DNA of 64,000 nt from Polytrichum commune. Its lineage: Eukaryota; Streptophyta; Polytrichopsida; Polytrichales; Polytrichaceae. Each line of letters begins with the position of its first letter. Positions within the stretch are counted from its first letter, which is position 1. The position numbers and the translations under genes were made by a program. The stretch is taken from assembly GCA_950295325.1 (NCBI GenBank), contig OX485805.1:51918758-51982757 (forward strand). The letters are read 5' to 3'. Positions 35,401-45,620 of this stretch are shown here, in pieces. The notes under the pieces were generated by a model. It was given only the letters and a program-made list of their open reading frames with translations. It was not told the DNA's origin and searched no databases.

Positions 35401-38316
35401 AGTGTTTTGCGGTTTTTGTTGGCCAGTCGAGAAGAGGTACCTAGTCTTCTCTTCCTTGTTGTTTTCTTCTACAGAAGTTTTTTTTGATTAAAAGATATCA
35501 TATTCCATCCCACACTGTTGTCAAAATTCCATGTTGCTGAATCTTTTCACAACTCATAGTCAGTTATCATCTCTTGATCTTTGATTATCTGTGAGGTGTT
35601 TCTACTTAGATTCATGTCCAAGGGATTCTCTTGCCATTATTAGGAGTGGTAAGTCTGGTGATCAATTTGTAGTCTTCTCATCCCTGTTGTTTTCCTCTAC
35701 AGAAGCGTTCTTGGCTATTATAGTAGTCATCAAAGATATCATGTTCCACATCACCATGTAGTGTTGCTATGCATTTATGGTCCTGAATCTCTTTACGACT
35801 CAGTCAGTTCTGATTTCTCGTTTGTGGGTTGCCTTTAAGGTTGTCAGATCAGATTCATGTTCATGGGATTTCCTTGCTGCTTTTGGGAGTAATAAGTCTG
35901 GTTTGTAATCCTTTGGAAGGTGCAATTTGGTGACAGGTGTCGAGCGTGCAGCTGCGGGATGATCTGCTATCTATGCTTGTAGCTGGCCATGAAACCACAG
36001 GATCTGTGCTGACGTGGACTGTGTACCTACTGAGCAAGGTATGGATTGAGTGTTCCTTCTCATCATTGTATGGAAAGCAAGCTCCTGGCTTCCAGCTTAT
36101 TCTTGTAGACGCTCTCAAATGGGGTCACTCATTGTGATTCACTGGCATTACTTGCGAAATTATGTGCAACACCTCAAAGTTGTATACCATAGAGTGATGT
36201 CTGGTTCAACGCTATGAGTGCTTACAGGTGATTTCAATTTGTCTTGACCAATGTGATTATGATGTGCGTCACATTTATCAGATTAAAAATAAGTACCCTG
36301 TTTTAGCGTTTTGCACCTCCCTGTATCTAGAAGGGAAGTTCAGATATCTTGTATGTGGTCTCTTCGAGGACTTTTGAGCACTTACAAGATGTGAAACTGC
36401 CGTGGTTTATTTAGAACCCGTCTGCGCTCACCAAGGTCCATGAAGAGCTGGAGAGGGTTCTGGGAGGACGTAAGCCTGCATTTGCCGACATCAAGGAGCT
36501 GAGATACTTGACACGCTGCATCAATGAATCAATGCGACTCTATCCACATCCACCAGTACATAATCGCGACTTTTGCAACAACTGTATACCACAATTTTGA
36601 TGCGATGAACACTAAACCCATCATCACAATCAAAGGACCTGAAAGAAGTACCTTAGACAGCACGCTATTTCATCTTTAGTAGTGCTGGAATGTAGTGTCC
36701 ACGAAGAATTCAAATGGTCTCATTTAATGTAAGAATGACACGTGGTATACTTTAAGGGGGAGAATAATTTGAACCTGTCAGAATAGAGAGCCCACTATGG
36801 TGTTCTGGACACTAATAACTACCCTGCACCTTGGCAAAGTCAATAGGATCTTCTGCTATACTTGGGGTTCTCCTACCCACGGTTCTGTTCATGTCAGTAA
36901 TGAGATGCTGATGTTATGTTAAATATGTAGTGGTGCATTTTTCCTCATTGTTCATGGAAGTGAGACAGATTTGATATCATGTTTTTGACAATGATTTTAA
37001 TTGCCACATCACAGGTTTTGCTTAGGAGGGCGATGGAGCCTGATGAGCTACCCGGAGGGTACAAAGTAGGAGCAGGGCAAGACGTAATGATCTCCGTATA
37101 TAACATTCACCACTCTCCTCAAGTTTGGGACAATGCAGAGGAATTTCAACCCGAGCGGTTTAACCTCGATGATCCTGTGCCGAACGAATCCAACACTGAC
37201 TTTAAGTATGTGAAATATCCATCTCCAGACCTTTTCTTAAGATACCAACCTTATTCTTTTTCTCGAGAGAATCTGAAAAGCATCTTCTACTTCATATTAA
37301 TGTCTCGGAAACTGGCATTTGAAGCATGTAAGCAAGTTTAGTGTGATGAGCAAAGTAAACCTTTTAGAATTGAGTGGAGAGGAGAAGAGAAGCCTTATTT
37401 GAATACCAATTTTGTACTGTGGTCGATTGCAGATACATACCCTTTAGTGGAGGACCGCGCAAGTGTGTAGGTGACCAATTTGCAATGCTAGAAGCCACAG
37501 TTGCCTTGGCAGTGCTACTGCAGAGGTTTAACTTCCGGCTGGTTCCAGATCAGATTATTGGGATGACAACTGGCGCAACCATTCACACCACAACGGTATG
37601 TACCTACCTGGAGCCTGCCTTTTTTTTCTTTTAAGTAATTCTTATGAATACCCTACGTCCAGGTCAATTTCGTAAATGATAAAGCAAGAGTTGAAGCATG
37701 TCTAAATTTGGCTAATTTTGGAGACTAATGTCTAAGAAACAAATAGAAATTTATTTACGTGCTTTTAGCACTTAGTGAAAGTATGGAACTCCAAAATTAG
37801 TCATTTTCCAAAAGCATAAAAAATGACATTGCGTACTGCCTGAATTCCAAAAACATCTCAACACAGAATGTTGAAACTGACCTATAATTATGCTCATACA
37901 TTAGACATCTTATTTAGTGTGGTTTTAAAATTGGTGTGCCGTGTTGATTAAGAGTAGTCTTCATGACTTGTCATGTAGCACATAGTGTCATATGACACCC
38001 TAGTGATTCGATGAAAATGTAAGGAAATTGATTTTAAAGTCTGGGAAGCCAGAAGGCTTATGGGACTCAATTGGTTGATTTTAAATAGTGTGGGCCTCAC
38101 TAATTCAGATACTTAGTGTAGTTTGGAACCTGGAAGGTTACACCGGTTTTTTCTCACACAAATCATAGTGTTCCCAGAAAGCACTTTACTTCAGAAGGAC
38201 CAAATGTTGTACATTGCCTTACTTGAATGTTGTTGCGTTTTCTGTGCACACAGGGGCTATTCATGACAGTGGAGGATCGACTGCTAAAGGAGGTTCCAGA
38301 GCTCGTTCTAGCTTGA
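32498..38316 (+). CDS. CYP97C1 (LUT1): Cytochrome P450 CYP97C1, carotenoid epsilon-ring hydroxylase; 8 exons, 582 aa
   Basis: Exons 32498-33091, 34374-34670, 35239-35436, 35937-36038, 36415-36555, 37015-37205, 37433-37595 and 38254-38316. All introns are GT-AG, phases agree, and the total is 1749 bp. In the known family this plastid enzyme hydroxylates the epsilon ring of alpha-carotene/zeinoxanthin to make lutein. Visible features: a Ser/basic-rich N terminus fitting a plastid transit peptide; [10 protein letters not shown] and [11 protein letters not shown], which mark CYP97C; I-helix A-G-H-E-T-T in exon 4; the ExxR motif E-S-M-R in exon 5; P-E-R-F in exon 6; and haem-binding [10 protein letters not shown] in exon 7. 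No lesion was found, so it should be functional. Introns 1-3 each hold tandem duplications and intron 7 holds a MITE. Confidence 0.95.
33032..33530 (+). repeat. Tandem duplication spanning CYP97C1 exon 1/intron 1 boundary
   Basis: The 3' end of exon 1 with its donor (GAGGTTGCGGAGTTTCTG ... CTATGGACG|GTATTT, from 33032) is repeated 249 bases later (33281 onward, donor at 33340/33341). The following intron sequence is repeated too. A third, intron-only copy starts near 33830. The frame stays open through the second donor. Residues around the duplicated part read [20 protein letters not shown]. Confidence 0.85.
34731..35330 (+). repeat. Tandem duplications of CYP97C1 exon 3 head within intron 2
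   Basis: The exon 3 acceptor and first 90 or so coding bases (35225-35330) recur, decayed, at about 34795-34893 and 34970-35059. Each is preceded by the same intron words (TCTGACATGAATTTTCCAATG). A further partial intron-only copy lies at about 35091-35150. The decayed copies carry small deletions and stops (TTTCTGTAAG for TTTCTATGTAAG), so they are pseudo-exons. Confidence 0.85.
35437..35905 (+). repeat. Tandem duplication within CYP97C1 intron 3
   Basis: Two units of about 233 bases, starting at 35437 and 35669, share GTAGTCTTCTC, TTGTTTTC-TCTACAGAAG, AAAGATATCAT-TTCCA, GATTCATGT and GGGATT-CTTGC. The whole intron is essentially two copies of one sequence. There is no coding effect. Confidence 0.8.
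37897..38120. mobile_element. MITE-like element in CYP97C1 intron 7
   Basis: The left end TACATTAGACATCTTATTTAGTGTGG pairs imperfectly with the right end (...CTAATTCAGATACTTAGTGTA), and an inner arm (TTTTAAAATTGGTG) pairs with ATTTTAAATAGTG. The ends resemble the other TACACTAAATA-type elements here. It does not disturb the splice sites at 37596 and 38253. Confidence 0.6.
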
Positions 38317-38376
38317 TCTAACACACCCATTTGCTGTAGGTTTATCACTTTAACAGTAGAAATGAACTAGGGATTA

Positions 38377-39320
38377 CCGTAGTTTACTAGCAGGTTAGGC
38401 AACTTGCTGCCTAATATTTAATCAAAGTTCAAAAAGTAGGTTCGGCACCTAAAAATAGTATATTCGAATTTTCGGCAATTTTCTCTTTTAATTTTTAAAA
38501 ATTCGGCTTACATTCATTTTTAATTTTCTATTTCAACTTATATCTTGTACATCTCTCTTGCATTGAATGACAAGTAAGATGTGAGTGAAGAGTTGAGAAT
38601 GCTCTGTGCTTTATGCAAGTAGAGTGGAGTTTTGTTCAACAATGCATATGGGATATGTAAACTTTGAGGTGAAGCACCTAGTTAGACTTCATTTTTATAA
38701 CACGCATAACTTTTGCATAGAGTCTTCAAATGACATAAAATTTGTTGGAGGTGAAATATTACTTGATTTGTAAACTTTTCTTAGACCAACGAAATTCCAA
38801 AAAAGTTGATCTTCTATGCACAAATGAGCTCCAAAAAACTGTTATGAACGCATTTTAATTTTTTGATCTTTACACGGCCGCAATGTTTTGTCCATATCTT
38901 TTGCATAAAGACTTATTTTGACACAAAACTTGTTGGAGGTGGAAGAAGGATTGATTTCTCAACTTTTGTTAGTTGGACAAAATTCTATAAAAACTTCATC
39001 TTCTATGCTCAATTGGACTCCAAAAATTTGTGTACAACACATTTGAAAAGCCTCGCCTAGAGTCTTGCTACTTCTTAACCCATATTCTTTGTGGACTAAT
39101 GTACGTGAGCTTGATGACAAAAGGAGCACCTTCTCTCCTTCAAAATTCACATATGCTTCCATTGTAAGTAAAACTCTAGTGAGAAGTAAAAATTTCTTAC
39201 TTTTAGGCAATTTTGAAAAATAATCAATTTTATATTCGGCAAAAAATGCCAATAATATTCCAAATGTTTAGGCATCTATTTTTAGAATTATTTTGTGCCG
39301 AACCTGCTATTAAACTACGG
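38377..39320. mobile_element. Non-autonomous TIR element, 944 bp, just downstream of CYP97C1
   Basis: The left end CCGTAGTTTACTAGCAGGTT and the complement of the right end (CCGTAGTTTAATAGCAGGTT) match at 19 of 20 bases, each flanked by TA. Near both ends GGTTCGGCAC and CTAAAAATAG also recur in inverted order. Inside are two tandem units (about 38690-38850 and 38870-39045) sharing CTTTTGCATA-AG, ACTTGTTGGAGGTG and ATCTTCTATGC. No transposase is present. It starts 60 bases after the CYP97C1 stop, so it may supply that gene's 3' UTR and poly(A) signals. Confidence 0.78.
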
Positions 39321-39378
39321 TAGTAGATAGACAAGTCATCATCATTATGTCACAGAAGCGGCTATGCAGCAGTAATTC

Positions 39379-39693
39379 ACATTCTGATATCAGCAGCACA
39401 TTTTTCAAGCAAAACTTTTGTAAGATTAATCACTTCACATTTCTCTTTCAGAACGAACCATGGAATGTAATCCAGAGCTTGTGCAATTTACGTATCTGAA
39501 ACTCAAGATTGTCATAAGACTCCAAAACATCACCATGCCAGAAAAGCGCCTACAAGGGAGACTCCACATTTCTGATATCCACAGCTCATGCTCAAACAAA
39601 CCTTTGTAGGATACTCACTTCACATTCCTCCTACAGAATGAACTATGGAATGTAATCCAGACCTTGTGCAATCTGTGCATTTGAAACTCAAAT
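39379..39693. repeat. Tandem duplication, two units of about 130 bp
   Basis: 39379-39508 and 39564-39693 share ACTTCACATT, ATGGAATGTAATCCAGA and CTTGTGCAAT. On the minus strand 39615-39818 (no ATG) reads like protein (I-L-P-R-A-E-F-D-F-W-I-T-S-K-T-G and W-Y-L-M-F-R-D-F-E-F), with a GTAAGCC donor-like site at about 39706. That could be a stray exon, but no partner exon or family was recognised. Confidence 0.5.
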
Positions 39694-39699
39694 CCCGTC

Positions 39700-40101
39700 A
39701 GAGGCTTACCAGAAACATCACTACTTTGGAACTCAAAATCACGAAACATCAAATACCAAACTTCTTCACCTGTCTTTGAAGTTATCCAAAAATCAAATTC
39801 TGCTCTTGGAAGAATCACTCGTGAAAATCTGGATCAGGCATCCATGCACTATCTAGCCGGAACACAGAATTGGGTCACTGCTCTTTTCAGTCAATAGAGA
39901 GAAGAGGCCACATAGTTCAGTGGCAGACAAGAATTAAATGTTCTTAAACCTAGAATAAGGCTTTGTAGTCGTCATTGTTCGAACATCATCTAATTTTTGT
40001 GACGTTTTGATGGTTCATACAGTTCTACACAAACAAGTTTGGAGTAACTTCAGAGTGGGTAAAGAGGTTCATAAATATATTATGGCCGGCGTGGTCATCA
40101 A
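39700..40101. other. Intergenic DNA upstream of tRNA-Leu
   Basis: No gene recognised apart from the possible minus-strand exon noted just upstream. Pol III genes in plants often have CAA motifs close upstream; GTCATCAAGTCAA lies immediately before the tRNA. Confidence 0.35.
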
Positions 40102-40182
40102 GTCAATATGGCCGAGTTGGTCTAAGGCGCCAGTTTCAGGTACTGGTCCGAAAGGGCGTGGGTTCGAATCCCACTGTTGACA
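40102..40182 (+). tRNA. tRNA-Leu (CAG), intronless
   Basis: The 81-base sequence folds as a class II tRNA. The acceptor stem GTCAATA pairs with TGTTGAC (one G-T pair), with discriminator A. Box A is TGGCCGAGTTGG and the anticodon stem is CCAGT/ACTGG with loop TTCAGGT, so the anticodon is CAG. There is a long variable arm (TCCGAAAGGGCG), and the T arm carries box B GGTTCGAATCC. No intron is present, as is usual for plant Leu(CAG), and CCA is not encoded. A minus-strand open frame over it is an artefact of the tRNA sequence. Confidence 0.95.
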
Positions 40183-40220
40183 ATCATCTGTCAGATATAC
40201 TGCACAGCCCATCCAATACC

Positions 40221-40227
40221 TTTTTTT
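40221..40227 (+). terminator. Pol III terminator of tRNA-Leu
   Basis: A run of seven T lies 39 bases after the discriminator base. It is the first run of four or more T downstream of the tRNA and the likely RNA polymerase III stop. Confidence 0.75.
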
Positions 40228-40864
40228 CATATGGCGGTCTTGATGTTCTAGACCATATACGTTTTGAAGGTTGAGGTATTTACCTTCTTTGCGTAGTAGA
40301 TTAGCAATGGTTTTGTATGGGCAGCAAATGACTGGGTACATAAGCTGAAATTCTTCTCCTTGTCGAAAGATACATTCAAATCCTTCCCAAAAACACAACC
40401 TTCGAAAATTTCCACACTTGCTGCTCATGACTATGTTCCTTGATGGTATGTGAGTCCTCCTCATTGATACTTTCCACCTCACACACTTCTACTTCTCCTC
40501 ACCATTCACATGGTTTAGTGGACCCACTATCCCCACACCCCTGCACGCCCTCTTTGGTTTTTTAGGCCAAGCACCCTCTTCTCAAATGAACCTGATATGG
40601 CTATGCACATATCATACACCTCCAATCCCTACTGCATGTTGTTTGTTAGGTGGAATTTATAACACACCAAAATCCACATCATTTTTCCATCCTTGTCATA
40701 TCCCACAATGAATGGTTTCATAACTCACCTACTATTCTCATCCACCCAGATGTTCATCATACTATCACCATCCCTCCCACTACACTCCAATATTCTCCTC
40801 CCTACAAATCACACCACTAAGGAGCCCCTAACTCCTCACATTGTTATTTAAGGTTGAGGCATCT
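40228..40864. other. Intergenic DNA, nothing recognised
   Basis: The region is C/T-rich on the plus strand near 40480-40840. There is no reading frame with a domain and no terminal repeats. Confidence 0.4.
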
Positions 40865-41175
40865 ATAACCTATAGAATATGAGAGTTTGCATATGTTTAG
40901 GAGGAGTAATAGCGGGGAATCATTTTTCTTGCGAAGAGAAATAGATTCTAATGAGAATGCTATTATTTTAAAAAAAATTATGAATATGGAAATTGCTACA
41001 AATTTCAAAGTGTCATTTTTAGGGTTACACATAGTTGATCTATAGACGTGGACTTCAATTTTATTTTTTCACCTAAAATTATATAAATCTAATCTATGTT
41101 TGCATTACATGACCCTAGCGAGCAATCAAATGAACATGGTCAACTATGGATGCCTTGACCTTATACGCAACATGT
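40865..41175 (+). repeat. Dispersed repeat, copy 2 (copy 1 at 8601-8990)
   Basis: Shares GTTTAGGAGGAGTAATA, GAGAATGC, ATGAATATGGAAATTGCTAC and the TACATGACC block with 8601-8990, and lacks about 70 bases present there. An (A)n tract follows at 41251-41270. Confidence 0.7.
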
Positions 41176-41564
41176 CATCCATCCACCCTTCCTCCCACCC
41201 GCAACCTACCCAATCGACATGATTGGGCACACGAAACCCCCTCCCCCCCTCAAAAAAAAAAAAAAAAAACTACCTATACCCACGTTAAGTAATGATATTA
41301 ATACTTTATATTAAGGTACAGTAGTTGTAAGTGATGGACAGTGATATGCAAAATCATTATGTTGCCTCACACTGATTTATTGATATTTCACACAAATTTT
41401 GAATATTTTATTACCTAGCAATTTGTTAATGTCAATACATTACAATAAATGTTTTGTTGTTCATGTTATTATAGGATGTAACATGAACAATGTTAAAAGT
41501 GATTTTGATATGGTATTGACTTGAGGTGTTTTACATGAATAAAGAGCAACAAGTTTTTGAAAGG

Positions 41565-41882
41565 TACACTAAATAGTCCAATTAGTGTGGGTGGAAAATT
41601 ACTATGGACCACAATAATTTTCTAGTCAAGGTGGAATTAACATCGGTCCAAGACCTTAGGTCTTAACCTCACTCTCCATAAAGACTTATGACCAACACAT
41701 TGAATACTACTTATAGGACAAAAGTATCAAAAAATAGAATGATTACAATAGTGCATGCTAATATTCTACTAGAAATTTAGCGTGGGTTGAAATTAATGTG
41801 GCCCACACTAATTCTCATAATGAGAATTAGCATGGGCTCTAGAAAATTACTCTGGCCCACAATATTAGGATTATTTAGTGTA
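41565..41882. mobile_element. MITE, 318 bp, TACACTAAATA-type ends
   Basis: It starts TACACTAAATAGTCCAATTA and the complement of its end reads TACACTAAATAATCCTAATA. Subterminal blocks GGAAAATTACTATGGACCAC and the complement of GAAAATTACTCTGGCCCAC are in inverted orientation only in part, so the inside is rearranged. It is non-coding and belongs with the ends seen at 18786 and 37897. Confidence 0.7.
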
Positions 41883-42134
41883 CCTAATTGCACTTATTAA
41901 TTGGTGGAGGCATAGTAATGAAGATTATTACCAACATGGAATGCTTTCTAGGTGCAAGGCACCCAAACAATGCCCATTGAATCATACTTCTAATTCTAAT
42001 CATAGGTGTTTTATATTTTAAGAAATTTCTATTAGTAGACACTAACCAAATTTACACAATTTTTTTTTGGTCTAACTTGAGTATTTTGAACATGTTTCAT
42101 TTAGATTATGCATTGTTTGAATAGTAACTACAAT

Positions 42135-42225
42135 CAGCCAATTTGAACCATCTTGATGTACTTTCAACCCCATTAGCCTTTAGGCTTCACAGACTTCTAA
42201 AATCGATGTCATTTCATTGTGAAGA
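42135..42225 (+). mobile_element. LINE 3' tail fragment
   Basis: AACCATCTTGATGTACTTTC, then AGCCTTTAGGCTTC and TCATTTCATTGTG, match the tail of the LINE remnant at 7960-8045. Only the 3' end is present, as expected for a 5'-truncated insertion. Confidence 0.55.
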
Positions 42226-42618
42226 CATTTCATGTACGTTTCATTTTGTGAATATATGTTAGATTTTCAAATGGACTTCAATTCGAACTATATATTTTCA
42301 TCCTTTATCTTATCTTTAAAATAAAAATTCGTCCATGGACATCCATGTATCATATCAAAAAATGTGTCCGCCAAGAAGTTGGCGGGTGAAGTACCCTATG
42401 AACTCACTAAGAAAATTTCTCATCCCGCAGATTATCCAACACAAGCATTCCTCGAGACTCTAATAGAATGTGGACCATTGGTTGATAACTTCCCTGGTGC
42501 TAGTTTCCCAGCAATGTCTGTCTATCTATCTCAAAATGTGAAGGTTTGAGGATTATAAAGCCCTCTTGATGCCCTTAGGGTCTCTGGTGTGTTGATAGTT
42601 TTCAAGCTTAACTACCCA
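42226..42618. other. No gene seen
   Basis: A 61-codon plus frame (42364-42549) is protein-like but has no recognised motif and no splice partners. Confidence 0.35.
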
Positions 42619-43880
42619 AGTATCTAGAAGTGATGAATCTTCTTCACATGGTCAAGTTTGAAGATCAGAAGAGGCAGAAATTCCTCATCACATAGGTTGC
42701 ACCATAGCTGTACCTTTATTCACTTCAATGGACACAATTACATATCATCTTACGGTTTGTATACGTTTTCTGGAAATTGTGTCCCACATCGTTTGGTGAA
42801 AAAAGGAGAGCAGGTTCAAGTTGTAGGGCAAATCAATCGTGGTATGCTTCACGGGCTATGATGTGATCAAGGCACTTAAAGGGCAGGCCTGCTCCTCACC
42901 AATCCTGGAACCACAGCTTGTGATGATGACTGTGTCTCATGAGCCTTGCAAAGTTTCTGTTGACATCATGGCGATGATATTGTTTAAAGTGTTCACAATA
43001 GGAGCTGACCTGCTCCTTCTAACATGACACGAACATGAACGATGACAACACCATATGAGCCATTTGCGTTTTTAATTTCACTGCTGAACTCCTTGTATAG
43101 CTGGTACGAGGATGTAAGATAGACGTTAGAACTTGTAGAATGTGGTCAGAATATATACCTTTTATGGAAGTAGACTTTGAGCTTCGAAGTTCGAATCAGC
43201 AGAATATGATTCCAATTGTACCCTTGCAGATCTGAGAAATCAGAAGTGGAAATTCTAGGAACTTATGGAAAGAATGAAATGTCTTGAACTTGTCATGCCA
43301 ATATGCCGCTATTAAGATAATTATATTGTATCCGGATGTTGGTTCTGTATAAGAGCTGGGCAAGCAGAGCATGAAAGGTTGAAGTTTTTGCCTACCAGAT
43401 TCCACGATTCCCTAGATATCTGGAAGTGATGGAAAATTATTTCAGGCCTTCACATGGTCAAGTTCCAAGATCAGAAGAGCCCGAGATTCTTCACCGCACT
43501 TGCACCATACCCCCATAGTACCTCTTCTTCTCTTACTGGACAAAAAACGAATTTTGTGTGGTTCTCGCGATGATTGTGGACAAATTAACTTTCTTCCTGA
43601 AAAGTTGTCCCAGATTGTTTGATGGATTAGGCAGAAGCAGGTTCAAAGGGAAGGGAACGCCGAATGACAGATATCCCATGGGCTATGATATGATTAAGGC
43701 ACTGAAAGTGACAGACCTGCTCTCTTTAACATTCTTACGCCGCGGTTGCTGATGAAGGTGCCTCATGAGCCTTATATTTACTACCGAAGATTTGCTGTTT
43801 AGCAGTATGATGATGACTGAAGTGCTTATCATTGGAGCTGGCCGCTCCTTCCAATCTGACTCGAAGATGAATTTAAACAA
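42619..43880. repeat. Diverged tandem duplication (two units, period about 800 bp)
   Basis: Units of about 430-460 bases (42619-43045 and 43416-43880) share TATCT-GAAGTGATG, CACATGGTCAAGTT, AAGATCAGAAGAG, GGGCTATGAT-TGAT-AAGGCACT and CTCATGAGCCTT in the same order. Divergence is substantial. The only frames are short and disagree between the units, so the sequence is probably non-coding. Confidence 0.7.
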
Positions 43881-44951
43881 TGTATGAGACATTTTGTGTT
43901 TTCAACAAACGAACGAAAATGACCATACTTTTGGTACTCCAAAGCACTGATCGACACACGCTGGCAACCACAACTTATAGACTTCAATCCCAATATGTTC
44001 TGAGTCTATTTTTTCTTTGTATGTCTTCAAGTTTAGGGTCCGCGGATTCGCCATTGAGTATAAATGTTGTGTCTTGTGTCTGTGTCTTGATACCTTGCAG
44101 CCCTGAGAAAACAGGAGTAGTAATCCATTACGCTCAGTGTTCAATATTGAGGTCTTCAACACCTGTCAAGTGCCATTTTGGCTGTCAAAAAAGTTTTTTT
44201 TTTTTTTTTTTTGGGCACTTCACAAAAATGTGCTCTGCAAATTTTCCACCTTCACAGTGAAGGTCTCTCCAAAAACTGCCTGCCACAAAATACAGTGGTT
44301 GCAATTTTGACTCTGCAACTTTGACTCGGCACTAACTGCAACTTCGGCTTGACAAGCATAGTTATATGAGAACATGGATTTTCCAAACATAGTTGGGTGA
44401 AGAGTGATCGCAGAAGTCAATTGAAACTTCAAACATTGGATGCATTGATGTGAGTGTCATTATGTGGTCTTCCGATGGAAAATATGGATTGGGCTAGAAT
44501 TTTTGACACTTGGAAATGGACCAAAAACCGGAGGGCTTTGCCTTTAGAGTTGGATGATGATTAAGTGCAATATGTAGGGAATCTAAATAAGTTTAGTGCA
44601 TCATTTTATTGCATGTACTTCTTCAATATAATGAGACATCATATTATTTTCATGTTCAATACAAAACGGCCAATATCAAGTTTTTTTTTTGTGAAGTGTT
44701 TCAAAAAAGTTTGAAAGTTTGAGTGAAATGTGATTATTTTGAAGCCCTTCACATTGAAATGCATGTGCACACTTCAAACTTCAACACTAAGTGCATGACA
44801 TCAATAATCATGAACATCAATAATGGTATCAAAATCCCTACCCATGAAAATCAATTTTATAATACCACTCAAATGTTGGTGGGTATTTCAAGGTAAGAAT
44901 CTTTTTATACCCCAATTATCATTTGGGTCAGTACCATTGTAAAACTATATT
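43881..44951. other. Intergenic DNA, nothing recognised
   Basis: Contains a T run (44196-44212). Open frames are short and have no domain. Confidence 0.4.
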
Positions 44952-44960
44952 GACAGTACC

Positions 44961-45298
44961 CTCGGGGGGGGCAGTGTGTTAAAAAGTTAAAGATATAGGT
45001 GCGAACAACCACTATTTTATAGGGGGGTATTTCTTTCAATTCTCATCTTTTTTTCACATGCTATCATTATGTAAATTTCTACTTTGGGTTAATAGAAAAA
45101 TGGCTTGCATTACTTATAATTCCAAATTACTTATTATTCCATACCCTATGGTACTTTAAAGATGTCCAGTGACATTTTTGATACCCTATATTACTCTTAA
45201 GTCCATTTATAATTTTTAGCCCCCATGTTTTTAAAATACCCTATCATTTGTTCGCACGTATATTGCTACTCCAACCAATGACTACCCCCCCCCCCCGA
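44961..45298. mobile_element. Mutator-type MITE, 338 bp, with perfect 9-bp target duplication
   Basis: GACAGTACC occurs immediately before (44952-44960) and after (45299-45307) the element, a perfect 9-bp direct repeat as expected of Mutator-like insertions. The ends are inverted: TCGGGGGGG...AGT at the left (after one extra C) and its complement ACTACCCC...CCCCGA at the right. Both are followed about 50 bases in by GTGCGAACAA, also in inverted order. There is no coding sequence. Confidence 0.78.
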
Positions 45299-45409
45299 GA
45301 CAGTACCGCGATTTTGCCCTGCCAGCGACCCAAACACAAACTGGAGAAAAGCAATTACATAGAGTATCAAATGATTTATTTGTGCCCTTTTGCAATGAAG
45401 GGGGGAACC

Positions 45410-45620
45410 CGCTGCTGGTTACAGATGAAGCGATTGAGTTTGAGAAATAACCGGTTAAAGCTCAAGACTTCAGGAAAAGTACCCATCATTTTAGAGGAAT
45501 TCATAGAAAATACCCCACTTTTAACAAAGAAAACTGGAAGACGTCAACATGTAACCGGTTGGACTTCGAAACACTAGGATTTCGACCGATTATGCCCAAA
45601 ATTCTTCCTGAACACTGCAA
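45410..45620 (-). repeat. Repeat family R1, copy 4
   Basis: The reverse complement begins CAGTGTTCAGGAAGAATTTT and contains CCTAGTGTTTCGAAGTCC and AACCGGTTACATGTT. It shows the empty target site of the MITE in R1 copy 2. Confidence 0.75.

Noticed and set aside
40069-40482. 137-codon minus-strand reading frame containing W-D-S-N-P-R-P
   Set aside because: That motif is the well-known translation of the antisense strand of a tRNA T arm and variable region. The frame overlaps tRNA-Leu and is an artefact.
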